Source of the DNA: Xylanimonas allomyrinae
Lineage (GTDB): Bacteria; Actinomycetota; Actinomycetes; Actinomycetales; Cellulomonadaceae
Assembly: GCF_004135345.1 (NCBI RefSeq)
Contig: NZ_CP035495.1
Span: 3,752,483 to 3,816,482 of the forward strand
Direction: 5' to 3'
DNA: 64,000 nucleotides
In this document: positions 15,496 to 22,563 of the stretch, in pieces
How positions within the stretch are numbered: the stretch's first letter is position 1
How the letters are laid out: each line of letters starts with the position of its first letter
Notes under the pieces: model-generated
What the model was told of the DNA's origin: nothing
Seen by the model: only the letters and a program-made list of their open reading frames with translations
Database searches by the model: none
Made by a program: the position numbers and the translations under genes

Positions 15496-16530
15496 TCAGG
15501 ACTCCTTTCCGATGTCGCGGCTGAGGATGAAGCGCTGGTAGAGCAGCGCGACGATCAGCGTGATGACGAACAGCACGATGGCGATCGCTGAGCCGTAGCC
15601 GACGCGGTTGCGGTTCATGCCCTGGTCGACCATGAAGGTCGCCATGGTGTGCATGCCGGTGCGGCCAGGCTGCTGGCCGGTGAGGATCCACACCATGTCG
15701 AAGAGCTGGAACGACCCGATGAGGGACAGGAACGCCCAGATGCGGATCGTGGGGCCCAGCAGCGGGATGGTGATCTTGCGCTGGGTCTGCCACCACGTGG
15801 CGCCGTCGATCGCGGCGGCCTCGTTGAGCTCCTCGGGCACGCCGGACAGGCCGGCGAGGAACAGGATGATCGCCAGGCCCACGTACTTCCAGGTCAGGAT
15901 GGCGAAGACGGCCCAGAAGGTGCGCGACCCGAGGATCGCGAACATGCCGGCGTCCGCCGGTGCGGCGCTGGTGTCCATGAGCCACTGGAAGTTCGCGAAC
16001 TGCTCGAACCCGAGGCGGGTCAGCCAGTCGTTGACCGCACCCTGAGGCGAGAGCATGAGGCTGAAGATGACGCCGGTGATGACCTCGGAGAGGACATACG
16101 GCACGAAGATCATCAGCCGGAAGAATCCACGGAACCGCATCTTGCGGTTGAGCAGCAGCGCGACACCGATCGCGATGGGTCCCTGGATGAGCAGCGACAT
16201 CACGGCGATGAGGAAGTTGTTGCGCACCGCGTGCCAGAACCACGGCTGGCCGAGGGTCTCACCACGTCCCGTGGTGAAGATCTCCGTGAAGTTCTGGAAC
16301 CCGACGAAGTCGCGGATCGGACTGGTCGGCGTGCCGTTGAACAGCGAGAGGACGACGGCGTAGCCGATCGGGACGAAGACGAAGAGCACGAAGACGAGGA
16401 GCGCCGGCCCGGTGAACCCGATCACCTCGAGGCGCCCACGCCGCCGGCGTGCCCGCGCCGCCTTGCTGAGCGTAGGGGTAGACCCCCGGGCGGCGTCGGC
16501 CGCCCGGGGGTCAGTCTCGACTGCGGACAC
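15496..16530 (-). CDS. Carbohydrate ABC transporter permease (MalF type)
   Basis: A 344-residue membrane protein with a basic N-terminus (KAARARRRRGRLE) followed by six hydrophobic segments. The EAA loop ELNEAAAIDGATWWQTQRKITIPLLGPT contacts the ATPase subunit in this transporter class. It lies between the binding lipoprotein gene (5 nt upstream) and the second permease, forming a binding protein-MalF-MalG operon. No ATPase gene is in the operon; such systems often share a common MsiK-type ATPase encoded elsewhere (general knowledge of actinobacteria). Confidence 0.93.
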   Translation of the reverse strand: MSAVETDPRAADAARGSTPTLSKAARARRRRGRLEVIGFTGPALLVFVLFVFVPIGYAVVLSLFNGTPTSPIRDFVGFQNFTEIFTTGRGETLGQPWFWHAVRNNFLIAVMSLLIQGPIAIGVALLLNRKMRFRGFFRLMIFVPYVLSEVITGVIFSLMLSPQGAVNDWLTRLGFEQFANFQWLMDTSAAPADAGMFAILGSRTFWAVFAILTWKYVGLAIILFLAGLSGVPEELNEAAAIDGATWWQTQRKITIPLLGPTIRIWAFLSLIGSFQLFDMVWILTGQQPGRTGMHTMATFMVDQGMNRNRVGYGSAIAIVLFVITLIVALLYQRFILSRDIGKES

Positions 16531-16535
16531 TGAGG

Positions 16536-17858
16536 TCAGCCTGCCCAGGAGTTCGAGATGGCGTCGACGACCTGCTGCGGCGTGCCGTTGCCCTGCATGA
16601 ACTGCACGATCGCGTCGTTCATCGGGTTGGCGACGGCCGGGCCGAACGCGGTGTCGAGCCAGAGCTGGACACCCGAGGCGTTGGCGAGAGCCTTCTGGGC
16701 CGCGGCCTGAGCCGGGTCCTCGATCTCGGCGCCGAGGGAGGCGAGAGCCGGCGAGTTGCCGAGCGCGACGTAACGGCGCTGCACGTCCTCCGAGAGGATG
16801 TACTTGAGGAAGTCGACCGTCTCGGCCGGGGCGTCGGCGTGGACGGAGAAGCCGTCGCCGCCACCGAGGATGCGGCCGTCGCCCTCACCGTTCGCGAACG
16901 CGGGGAAGGGGAACCAACCGAGGTGGTTCTCCTGGAGCTCCTGCGAGTTCTCGTCGAGGCCGTTGGCCTCGTTGTAGATGCCACCCATGACGCCGCCGTT
17001 CCAGACGCCCATGAGCTCCGACGCGGCCTGGCCGAGAGCGACCATGCCGGCCGACGACGCGGCACCCTGCTGGGCCGAGGTGGCCTGCCAGCCGTCGTTG
17101 AACGCGTTCGCGTCCAGGATCGTCTGGAGGTTCTCGCCGGTCTTCTCCCACGCGGGGTCGGAGAAGTCACCGGTGGACATGGCCTTCTCGAACGTCTCGG
17201 GCGAGACGGTCGAGACGGCGGTGTGGTACCACCAGTGCGCGGCGGGCCAGCCGTCGAGGCCACCGACGGCGACCGGCGTGATGCCGGCGTCCTTCAGCGT
17301 GCTCCACGCGGCGAACAGCTCGTCCCAGGTGGTCGGGAAGTTGGTGGTGTCGAGGCCGGCCTTCTCCCACAGGTCGGTGTTGACCCAGAAGCCGGCGGGA
17401 CCGAAGGTGTACGGCAGGCCGTAGGTCTTGCCGTCGACCTGCCACGCGGTGGCGGGGGTGCCGATCGCGTCGATCGTGTCCGAGGCCACGTCCGACAGGT
17501 CCTTGACGATGCCGTCCTCGACCCACTGGGCCAGCTCGCCGCCGCCCCAGCTCTGGAACAGGTCGGGAGCGTTGCCGCCGGCGAACGCGTTGGGGAGCAC
17601 CGTGTTGCGGAGCTCCTCGTTCTGGAACGCCTGGATGTTGATCGTCACGCCCGGGTTCTTGTCCTCGAACTCCTGGGCGACGTCCTCCCAGAATCCGAGC
17701 AGCGGCTCGCCGGTGCCGTTGTGCCACCAGGTGATCTCGACGCCGTTGCCGTCGGCCGAGCCGCCGTTGCCGTTGTCGCCGCCACCGCAGGCGGCAGCGA
17801 CCAGGGCGACGGTCGCTGCCATAGCGACCATGCCCCCTGCGCGAATCTTGGTCTTCAT
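16536..17858 (-). CDS. Sugar-binding lipoprotein of an ABC importer
   Basis: A 440-residue extracellular solute-binding protein of family 1. The signal peptide MKTKIRAGGMVAMAATVALVAAAC ends in a lipobox (VAAAC), followed by a Gly/Asn-rich linker, so it is anchored outside the membrane. ITWWHNGTGEPLLGFWEDVAQEFEDKNPGV is the typical first strand of sugar-binding proteins. Many tryptophans (WWYHT, WNGG, WFPFP) suggest an aromatic sugar site. The substrate cannot be read from sequence. It is the first gene of the operon, and a LacI-type operator lies about 100 nt upstream. Confidence 0.92.
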   Translation of the reverse strand: MKTKIRAGGMVAMAATVALVAAACGGGDNGNGGSADGNGVEITWWHNGTGEPLLGFWEDVAQEFEDKNPGVTINIQAFQNEELRNTVLPNAFAGGNAPDLFQSWGGGELAQWVEDGIVKDLSDVASDTIDAIGTPATAWQVDGKTYGLPYTFGPAGFWVNTDLWEKAGLDTTNFPTTWDELFAAWSTLKDAGITPVAVGGLDGWPAAHWWYHTAVSTVSPETFEKAMSTGDFSDPAWEKTGENLQTILDANAFNDGWQATSAQQGAASSAGMVALGQAASELMGVWNGGVMGGIYNEANGLDENSQELQENHLGWFPFPAFANGEGDGRILGGGDGFSVHADAPAETVDFLKYILSEDVQRRYVALGNSPALASLGAEIEDPAQAAAQKALANASGVQLWLDTAFGPAVANPMNDAIVQFMQGNGTPQQVVDAISNSWAG

Positions 17859-17953
17859 GGAATGTCCAATCTGATCGGGCGACCGACGTGGTCGCATGAA
17901 CCCATCCCACCGGGGTCCCGCTCCCCGTGGTGCGAGAGTGCGTGGAACCACGC

Positions 17954-18011
17954 ATAAACGTTTTCCTACTGTTGCGGGGGCACTCGATGGGCGCCACCGG
18001 AAGGCGCTTCC
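17954..18011 (-). promoter_or_regulatory. Palindromes upstream of the sugar importer
   Basis: AAACGTTT (17956-17963, within ATAAACGTTTTCCT) has the central AACGTT step typical of LacI-family sugar operators. GGAAGGCGCTTCC at 17999-18011 is a second palindrome. No LacI gene is adjacent. The rest of 17859-18193 shows no gene. Confidence 0.45.
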
Positions 18012-18181
18012 AGCGCCAGCGCCGGTGCGGCTGCTTGCCGTCGTCGTCGCGGGGCGTGCCGGACCCCGCAGAGCGCGCTCCGGAGGCCTACGAAGGCGCC
18101 CGCGCGCGGTGTCCTCAGGGCCCCGTTCGGTCGTCGGGCGCCCGCGCCGTGCCTGGTAGAGCGCGGTTCGGCGCGCCAACC

Positions 18182-18187
18182 TAGGGT
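18182..18187 (+). promoter_or_regulatory. TAGGGT -10 of a leaderless transcript
   Basis: TAGGGT ends 6 nt before the ATG at 18194, and there is no ribosome site between them. Transcription would start at or next to the start codon. Confidence 0.55.
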
Positions 18188-18193
18188 GGGCGG

Positions 18194-18640
18194 ATGGGCA
18201 GTCTGGACGACGTGATGCGGACCGTGATCGACGCTGTCGACGGCGCCCTGGCCGGCGCCGTCATCGACGTCGAGACGGGTGCCCTGCTGGGGGCGGCGCA
18301 CGAGGTGCCGTATTTCACCCAGGACTACCTCGACGCCGTCGCCGCCGCGGCGATCGAGACCTTCCGTGGTGCGTCCGTGACGCGCGTCGAGGAGCTCATC
18401 GCGCAGCACCGCGGGGTGCCGCCCGAGCACCTCGTCGAGGAGGTCCAGGTCACCACGCGCGGCACGCTGCACTTCCTCACGACCGTGCCCGAGAGGCCGG
18501 ACGTGGCAATCGTTCTTGTCATCGATCGACGTTCGAGCACCGGGATGGGCTGGGCGGCGACCCGCCGCGCGGCCGCCGAGGTGAGTCCGCTCCTGGACGC
18601 GCCCGACGCCGCCGCGCCGGGGTCTGGCGGCGCCGGATGA
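18194..18640 (+). CDS. Roadblock/LC7-like small protein
   Basis: A 148-residue protein resembling the roadblock/LC7 fold: an opening helix (SLDDVMRTVIDAV), then GALAGAVIDVETGALLGA, and a later strand pair TTRGTLHFLTTVPERPDVAIVLVIDR. In actinobacteria such proteins often act with GTPases or signalling partners. Here it is followed, with a 4-nt overlap, by the PP2C phosphatase, so it probably senses or scaffolds within that partner-switching module. No GTPase is nearby. The family assignment is by fold pattern only. Confidence 0.6.
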   Translation: MGSLDDVMRTVIDAVDGALAGAVIDVETGALLGAAHEVPYFTQDYLDAVAAAAIETFRGASVTRVEELIAQHRGVPPEHLVEEVQVTTRGTLHFLTTVPERPDVAIVLVIDRRSSTGMGWAATRRAAAEVSPLLDAPDAAAPGSGGAG

Positions 18641-19839
18641 ACATCGCGGCACACGAGGCCGAGCGACTCGCGGAGGCGGCCGGCAGTCGATACGACCGTG
18701 TGGTGCGACTGGTCCAGGCGATCTTCGGCGCCCCGATCGTCGCCCTCAACCTGCTCGGCCCGCACGAGCAGTTCACCGTCGCGGCGATCGGGCCGTACCA
18801 GCGGCGGCTCCCGCTCGACGCGTCGATCTGCGCCACCACCGTGCTCCACGACGACGTCGTCGAGATCCCCGACCTGCGCGCCGACGAGAGGTTCCGCGAC
18901 TTCCCGATGGTCGTTGCGCCGCCCCGGGTGCGCTTCTACGCCGGGGTTCCGCTGCGCGGCGCGGGCGGGCGCAAGGTGGGGGCGCTGTGCATGCTCGACC
19001 TGGTGCCGCGCGAGCTGGGCCCGATGCAGCGCGAGATGCTCGCGGACCTGGGCTCGATGGTCGAGCGCGAGCTCATGGTGCAGGACGAGATGTTGCGCGT
19101 CGGTGAGGTGCAGCGGCTGCTCCTGCCGACCGGCCCACCCGCGATGCCCGGGGTCGAGGTCGCCGGGCGCGTGCAGTCGGCACGCGAGGCCGGTGGCGAC
19201 TTCTTCGACTGGCAGGTCGTGGGCGGCCCCGGTGGGTCGCAGCAGCTCCAGGTGGTGCTCGGCGACGTCATGGGGAAGGGCCTGGCGGCCTCGCTCATCG
19301 CCGCCGAGATGCGCGCGGTGCTCGGCACGCACTCGCGGTACGTCGCACTCGACGAGGCCGTGCGCCGCACGAGCGAGGCGACGTTGCAGAACCTGGAGAG
19401 CAACGGCCGGTTCGTCACGCTGTGGGGCGGGCGGCTCGACCCCGCCGACGGTACGCTCCGCTACGTCGACGCCGGTCACGGGCTCGCCGCGCTGGCCTCT
19501 CCGCGCGGGGTGCGGCGTCTCGTCCAGCGGTCGATGCCGCTCGGGATGCCGGTGCCGGTCACCTGGGCGCAGACGACGGCGGTCATGGCGCCCGACGAGA
19601 CGCTGGTCGTCGTCAGCGACGGCGTGCTGGACGTCTTCGGGGACCTGGGCATCGCGCTCGACGCGGTGCGTGACCTGATCGTCACCGGCAGGACGTGCGC
19701 CGACGTCGTCGACAGGATCGTCGAGCAGGCCGCGGGGCGTGGTGCCACGGACGACGTCGCTGCCGTCGTCGTCCGGCGTGCGAGTGGTGAGCAGGATGCG
19801 TGGCGGAGCGAGGACCGACGAGAGGGGCGAGCTGGCTGA
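18637..19839 (+). CDS. GAF-domain PP2C serine phosphatase (RsbU/SpoIIE type)
   Basis: A 400-residue protein with an N-terminal GAF domain (about 1-155, with YDRVVRLVQAIFGAPIVALNLLG and FYAGVPLRGAGGRKVGALCMLD) and a C-terminal PP2C/SpoIIE phosphatase domain (about 165-390). Metal-site motifs are EAGGDFFDW, LGDVMGKGLAASL and VVSDGVLD, with ATDDVAAVVVRR at the end. It would dephosphorylate the STAS protein encoded next and so release it to bind the anti-sigma kinase. The GAF domain is probably the sensor. Its stop shares one base with the next start. Confidence 0.9.
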   Translation: MNIAAHEAERLAEAAGSRYDRVVRLVQAIFGAPIVALNLLGPHEQFTVAAIGPYQRRLPLDASICATTVLHDDVVEIPDLRADERFRDFPMVVAPPRVRFYAGVPLRGAGGRKVGALCMLDLVPRELGPMQREMLADLGSMVERELMVQDEMLRVGEVQRLLLPTGPPAMPGVEVAGRVQSAREAGGDFFDWQVVGGPGGSQQLQVVLGDVMGKGLAASLIAAEMRAVLGTHSRYVALDEAVRRTSEATLQNLESNGRFVTLWGGRLDPADGTLRYVDAGHGLAALASPRGVRRLVQRSMPLGMPVPVTWAQTTAVMAPDETLVVVSDGVLDVFGDLGIALDAVRDLIVTGRTCADVVDRIVEQAAGRGATDDVAAVVVRRASGEQDAWRSEDRREGRAG

Positions 19840-20171
19840 TGGAGTTCGGGGAGCAGGACGCAGGAACCTACATGACGCTGGCGCCGGAAGGGCGGCTCAA
19901 CCTCATCTCGGCGCCACCGCTCAAGGCGCGCGTCGACGACCTCGTGCGGGAGGGGCGCACCCGGGTCGTGGTCGACCTGGGGGCTGTCGACCACATCGAC
20001 TCCTCGGGCCTGGGTGCGCTGGTCGGCGGGCTGAAGGCGGCACGGCAGGCCGGCGGGGACCTGCGGATCGCGCGCGCAGGCGAGCAGGTCCGGGCGGTGC
20101 TCAAACTGACAAACCTGGACCGGATCCTCGTGCCGTACCGCACGGTGGAGGAGGCCGGCCATGACTGGTGA
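19839..20171 (+). CDS. STAS-domain anti-sigma factor antagonist
   Basis: A 110-residue STAS protein. The phosphorylation site region is VDHIDSSGLGALVGGL, with S55/S56 at the usual position; the start of the fold is TYMTLAPEGRLNL. In partner switching, the unphosphorylated form binds and inhibits the anti-sigma kinase. The start ATG overlaps the phosphatase stop (TGATG), and the downstream kinase gene begins 11 nt before this gene ends, showing tight co-expression. Confidence 0.9.
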   Translation: MEFGEQDAGTYMTLAPEGRLNLISAPPLKARVDDLVREGRTRVVVDLGAVDHIDSSGLGALVGGLKAARQAGGDLRIARAGEQVRAVLKLTNLDRILVPYRTVEEAGHDW

Positions 20172-20595
20172 CGCTGTCGAGCGCAGCGACTACGTGCTTG
20201 AAGGGTTCGCCGTGCCGGCGGAGATCGACCATGTCCACGCCCTGCTGGAGCGCGTCGGCGCGGAGCACCCGGAGCTCGACTCGACCGACCTCATGATGTT
20301 CGAGACCGCGGTGGTCGAGATCGCGACCAACGTCGTCGAGCACGGACGGCCACCCGGTGAGGTGCGCTGGCGGCTGACCCTGACCGTCCGCCCCGACGAG
20401 ATCGAAGGCGAGCTGCTCGACTCTGGCCAGGAGTTCAGCCCCGACCTCGACACGCCCATGCCCCACACGCTGGCCGAGGGTGGCCGAGGCCTTCCCCTGG
20501 CGAGCGCGCTCCTGCACCGCATCGAGCTCGCGCGGATCGACGACGCCAACCACTGGCGCATGGTGCGGCACCTCACTCCGCCGGCCGGCGCGTGA
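20161..20595 (+). CDS. Anti-sigma factor serine kinase (RsbW-like HATPase)
   Basis: A 144-residue HATPase_c protein. The N-box is METAVVEI-like (FETAVVEIATNVVEHGRP), and the G1-type motif is LLDSGQEFSPDLD; GGRGLPLASAL supplies the G2 glycines. Such kinases phosphorylate the STAS antagonist and hold a sigma factor. GGAGGAGG precedes the ATG, which lies inside the end of the STAS gene. No sigma factor gene is adjacent, so its target is encoded elsewhere or the module controls something else. Confidence 0.88.
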   Translation: MTGDAVERSDYVLEGFAVPAEIDHVHALLERVGAEHPELDSTDLMMFETAVVEIATNVVEHGRPPGEVRWRLTLTVRPDEIEGELLDSGQEFSPDLDTPMPHTLAEGGRGLPLASALLHRIELARIDDANHWRMVRHLTPPAGA

Positions 20596-20833
20596 CGGCG
20601 CTGGCCCACAGCCACACGAAGCCCTCGCGGCCGTGGGGGTCGCTGTAGCGCACCTCGACCTGCCGGTCCGTCCACGCGACGGCGAGGCCGTCGGCCTCGA
20701 ACGCACCCGTCTGCCGTTGGGTCACCCAGGCGCGCACCGGCAGCGGGTGCTCGGGGCGCGTGACGCGTGCGTTGTCGCGCTGACGGCGGGGTGCCTCCTC
20801 AGGGGAGTCGCGCACGGGGACTCGGTCGACCAT
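20573..20833 (-). CDS. Small hypothetical protein with an SOS-box-like promoter
   Basis: An 86-residue protein I do not recognise. The N-terminal third is charged (RDSPEEAPRRQRDNAR); the rest has alternating strands with aromatic residues (PVRAWVTQRQTG, LAVAWTDRQVEVRYSDPHGREGFVWLWASAV), like a small beta-rich binding fold. The ATG at 20833 is 6 nt after a TATTCT -10, so the message is probably leaderless. A GAAC-N4-GTTC palindrome abuts this promoter, suggesting DNA-damage control. It overlaps the end of the convergent kinase gene by 23 nt. Confidence 0.6.
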   Translation of the reverse strand: MVDRVPVRDSPEEAPRRQRDNARVTRPEHPLPVRAWVTQRQTGAFEADGLAVAWTDRQVEVRYSDPHGREGFVWLWASAVTRRPAE

Positions 20834-20839
20834 CACACC

Positions 20840-20859
20840 AGAATAGAACATGTGTTCTA
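20840..20859 (-). promoter_or_regulatory. Leaderless -10 with SOS-box-like palindrome
   Basis: On the reverse strand TATTCT (20845-20840) stands 6 nt before the ATG. TAGAACATGTGTTCTA at 20844-20859 has perfect 7-bp arms and matches the GAAC-N4-GTTC core of Gram-positive LexA sites. Confidence 0.6.
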
Positions 20860-20886
20860 GGTATCGGCTTGAGTGAAGTCAACCCG

Positions 20887-21225
20887 TGTCATGTCTCGGG
20901 ACATCGGTGACGGGTCTGCATCAGGACATCGGTAACAGTTGATGTGTCAGGACTTCGGTGACACTCCGCGGTTCTTGGGGTGGCCCCTCGGGGTTTGCCG
21001 TTGCCGACGCCGCACCCCCGCCACACGCTTTCAGCCTCACGCTGTCAACTCCAGCTCGCGATCGCCCTGTGGCCCGACGACGCGCCACGGGGCGCGGTGA
21101 GCACGGTCTGCGTGGAGCGCGGCATCTCGCGCAAGTCGTTCGACGAGCTGCGTCGGCGTGCCCGGGTCGAGGGGCAGGCCGCGGTTCTCGAGTCGCGTTC
21201 GCGGCGATCGCGAGGATCGCGCTGA
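20887..21225 (+). mobile_element. IS481-type remnant: left end and truncated transposase start
   Basis: The segment begins with TGTCATGTCTCGGGACATCG-type terminal sequence. GGACATCGGTGAC-like units recur at 20899, 20924 and 20950. Downstream, about 21050-21200 encodes LAIALWPDDAPRGAVSTVCVERGISRKSFDELRRRARVEGQAAVLESRSRR, which reads as the N-terminal helix-turn-helix of IS481-family transposases, and then stops at 21223-21225. The catalytic DDE part and the right end are missing, so the element is dead. It sits just before the PadR-ABC cassette. Confidence 0.75.
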
Positions 21226-21279
21226 GGCGCGACGAGAGACGGAGCCCGACACGCCGAAACCTGACCATTCCCTCAGTGT

Positions 21280-21294
21280 ATACACCGGGTGTAT
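21280..21294 (+). promoter_or_regulatory. Operator before padR/ABC cassette 1
   Basis: ATACACCGGGTGTAT is a perfect palindrome (7-bp arms, one central base) ending 10 nt before the PadR start codon. It is a probable autoregulatory PadR site. Confidence 0.65.
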
Positions 21295-21304
21295 GGTCGC
21301 AGTC

Positions 21305-21850
21305 ATGACGGTTCCCATGGCTCTCCTGGCCCTCCTCGACGAGGGGCCCACACACGGGTTCGACCTCAAGCGTCGCTATGACGCGCTGCTCGGGCATGAG
21401 CGTGAGCTCAAGTACGGGCAGGTCTACTCGACCCTCCAGCGCCTCGAGCGCGACGGCCTCGCCGACGGCGTCGGACTTGAGGCGGGTGGGGGCGGTGACC
21501 GAAAGGTCTACGCGATCACCGCTCACGGCATCACCGAGCTCGACCAGTGGCTCGCCACGCCAGAGCCCGCGACCGGTCGCCCGGCAGAGGTCTTCACGCG
21601 CGTCGTGCTCGCCCTCGTCAGCGGCCGTGACGCCGACCAGGTCCTCGACGCACACCGCCGTGCGTACCTGGACCGCATGCGCGTGCTCACCGCCCGGCGG
21701 CACGACGGCGACGTCGTCGACCGTCTCGCGGGCGACTACGAGATCGCCCACCTGGAGGCCGACCTGCGCTGGATCGAGCTGGCCTCCGTCCGACTGACCA
21801 CGATCGCTGCGCAGGTCCGCGCGGCGGGAGCGAAGGGATCGCACCCATGA
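21305..21850 (+). CDS. PadR family regulator, cassette 1
   Basis: A 181-residue PadR protein: winged helix with LLALLDEGPTHGFDLKRRYDALLG and YGQVYSTLQRLERDGLADG, then a helical dimer domain ending LEADLRWIELASVRL. PadR proteins usually repress a neighbouring transporter until a ligand binds. The ATG at 21305 follows the palindrome; an ATG four codons upstream (21293) would put the start inside the operator. Its stop overlaps the ABC ATPase start (ATGA). Confidence 0.88.
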   Translation: MTVPMALLALLDEGPTHGFDLKRRYDALLGHERELKYGQVYSTLQRLERDGLADGVGLEAGGGGDRKVYAITAHGITELDQWLATPEPATGRPAEVFTRVVLALVSGRDADQVLDAHRRAYLDRMRVLTARRHDGDVVDRLAGDYEIAHLEADLRWIELASVRLTTIAAQVRAAGAKGSHP

Positions 21851-22563
21851 ACGGGATCGTCCTGGAGGGCCGCCGCCTCGGGCATTCCTACGGCCCCACC
21901 CGCGTGCTCGACGACGTCGACGTCACGATCCGCGCTGGGGAGATCGTTGCCGTCATGGGCCCGTCCGGCTCCGGCAAGTCGACGCTGCTGCACCTGCTCG
22001 CCGGGCTGCTGAAGCCCGACGTCGGTGAGGTCTGGCTCGCGGGCCAGAGGTTCGACACCTTGGGTGAGCGCAAGCGCTCCGAGCGGCGCCTCAAGGAGCT
22101 GGGATTCGTGTTCCAGTTCGGTGACCTGGTGCCGGAACTGACGGTCGAGGAGAACGTCGAGCTGCCGCTCCGGCTGCTGGGCACTCGCCCGGCCCAGGCC
22201 CGCGCGCGGGCGCACGAGATGCTCGACCGCCTTGGCGTCGTCGAGCATGCCGCGAAGCGGCTGAGCGAGGTCTCGGGCGGGCAGGCGCAGCGCGCCGCCG
22301 TCGCTCGCGCACTGGTGCACACCCCGCCGGTGATCCTCGCCGACGAGCCCACCGGTTCGCTGGACACCACCACGGGCGAGCTCGTCCTGGAGGCGTTCGT
22401 CGACGCCGCGCGGGATCAGGGCACCGCCGTCGTCCTGGTGACGCACGAGCTGCGCGTTGCGTCCTGGGCGGGCCGCGACATTCTGCTGCGCGACGGCCGT
22501 GTGGTCGGCGGTTCCGCGGCCGGCGACCTGACCGGCGCGTCCGCGGGCTCGGTGTCCGCATGA
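21847..22563 (+). CDS. ABC transporter ATPase (LolD/MacB type), cassette 1
   Basis: A 238-residue ATPase with Walker A GPSGSGKST, signature SEVSGGQAQRAAVARAL, Walker B VILADEPTGSLD and the switch histidine in VLVTHELRVASW. This subfamily pairs with FtsX-like permeases and often drives efflux of peptides or lipid-active compounds rather than import. It is coupled by 4-nt overlaps to the PadR gene before and the permease gene after. Confidence 0.94.
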   Translation: MNGIVLEGRRLGHSYGPTRVLDDVDVTIRAGEIVAVMGPSGSGKSTLLHLLAGLLKPDVGEVWLAGQRFDTLGERKRSERRLKELGFVFQFGDLVPELTVEENVELPLRLLGTRPAQARARAHEMLDRLGVVEHAAKRLSEVSGGQAQRAAVARALVHTPPVILADEPTGSLDTTTGELVLEAFVDAARDQGTAVVLVTHELRVASWAGRDILLRDGRVVGGSAAGDLTGASAGSVSA

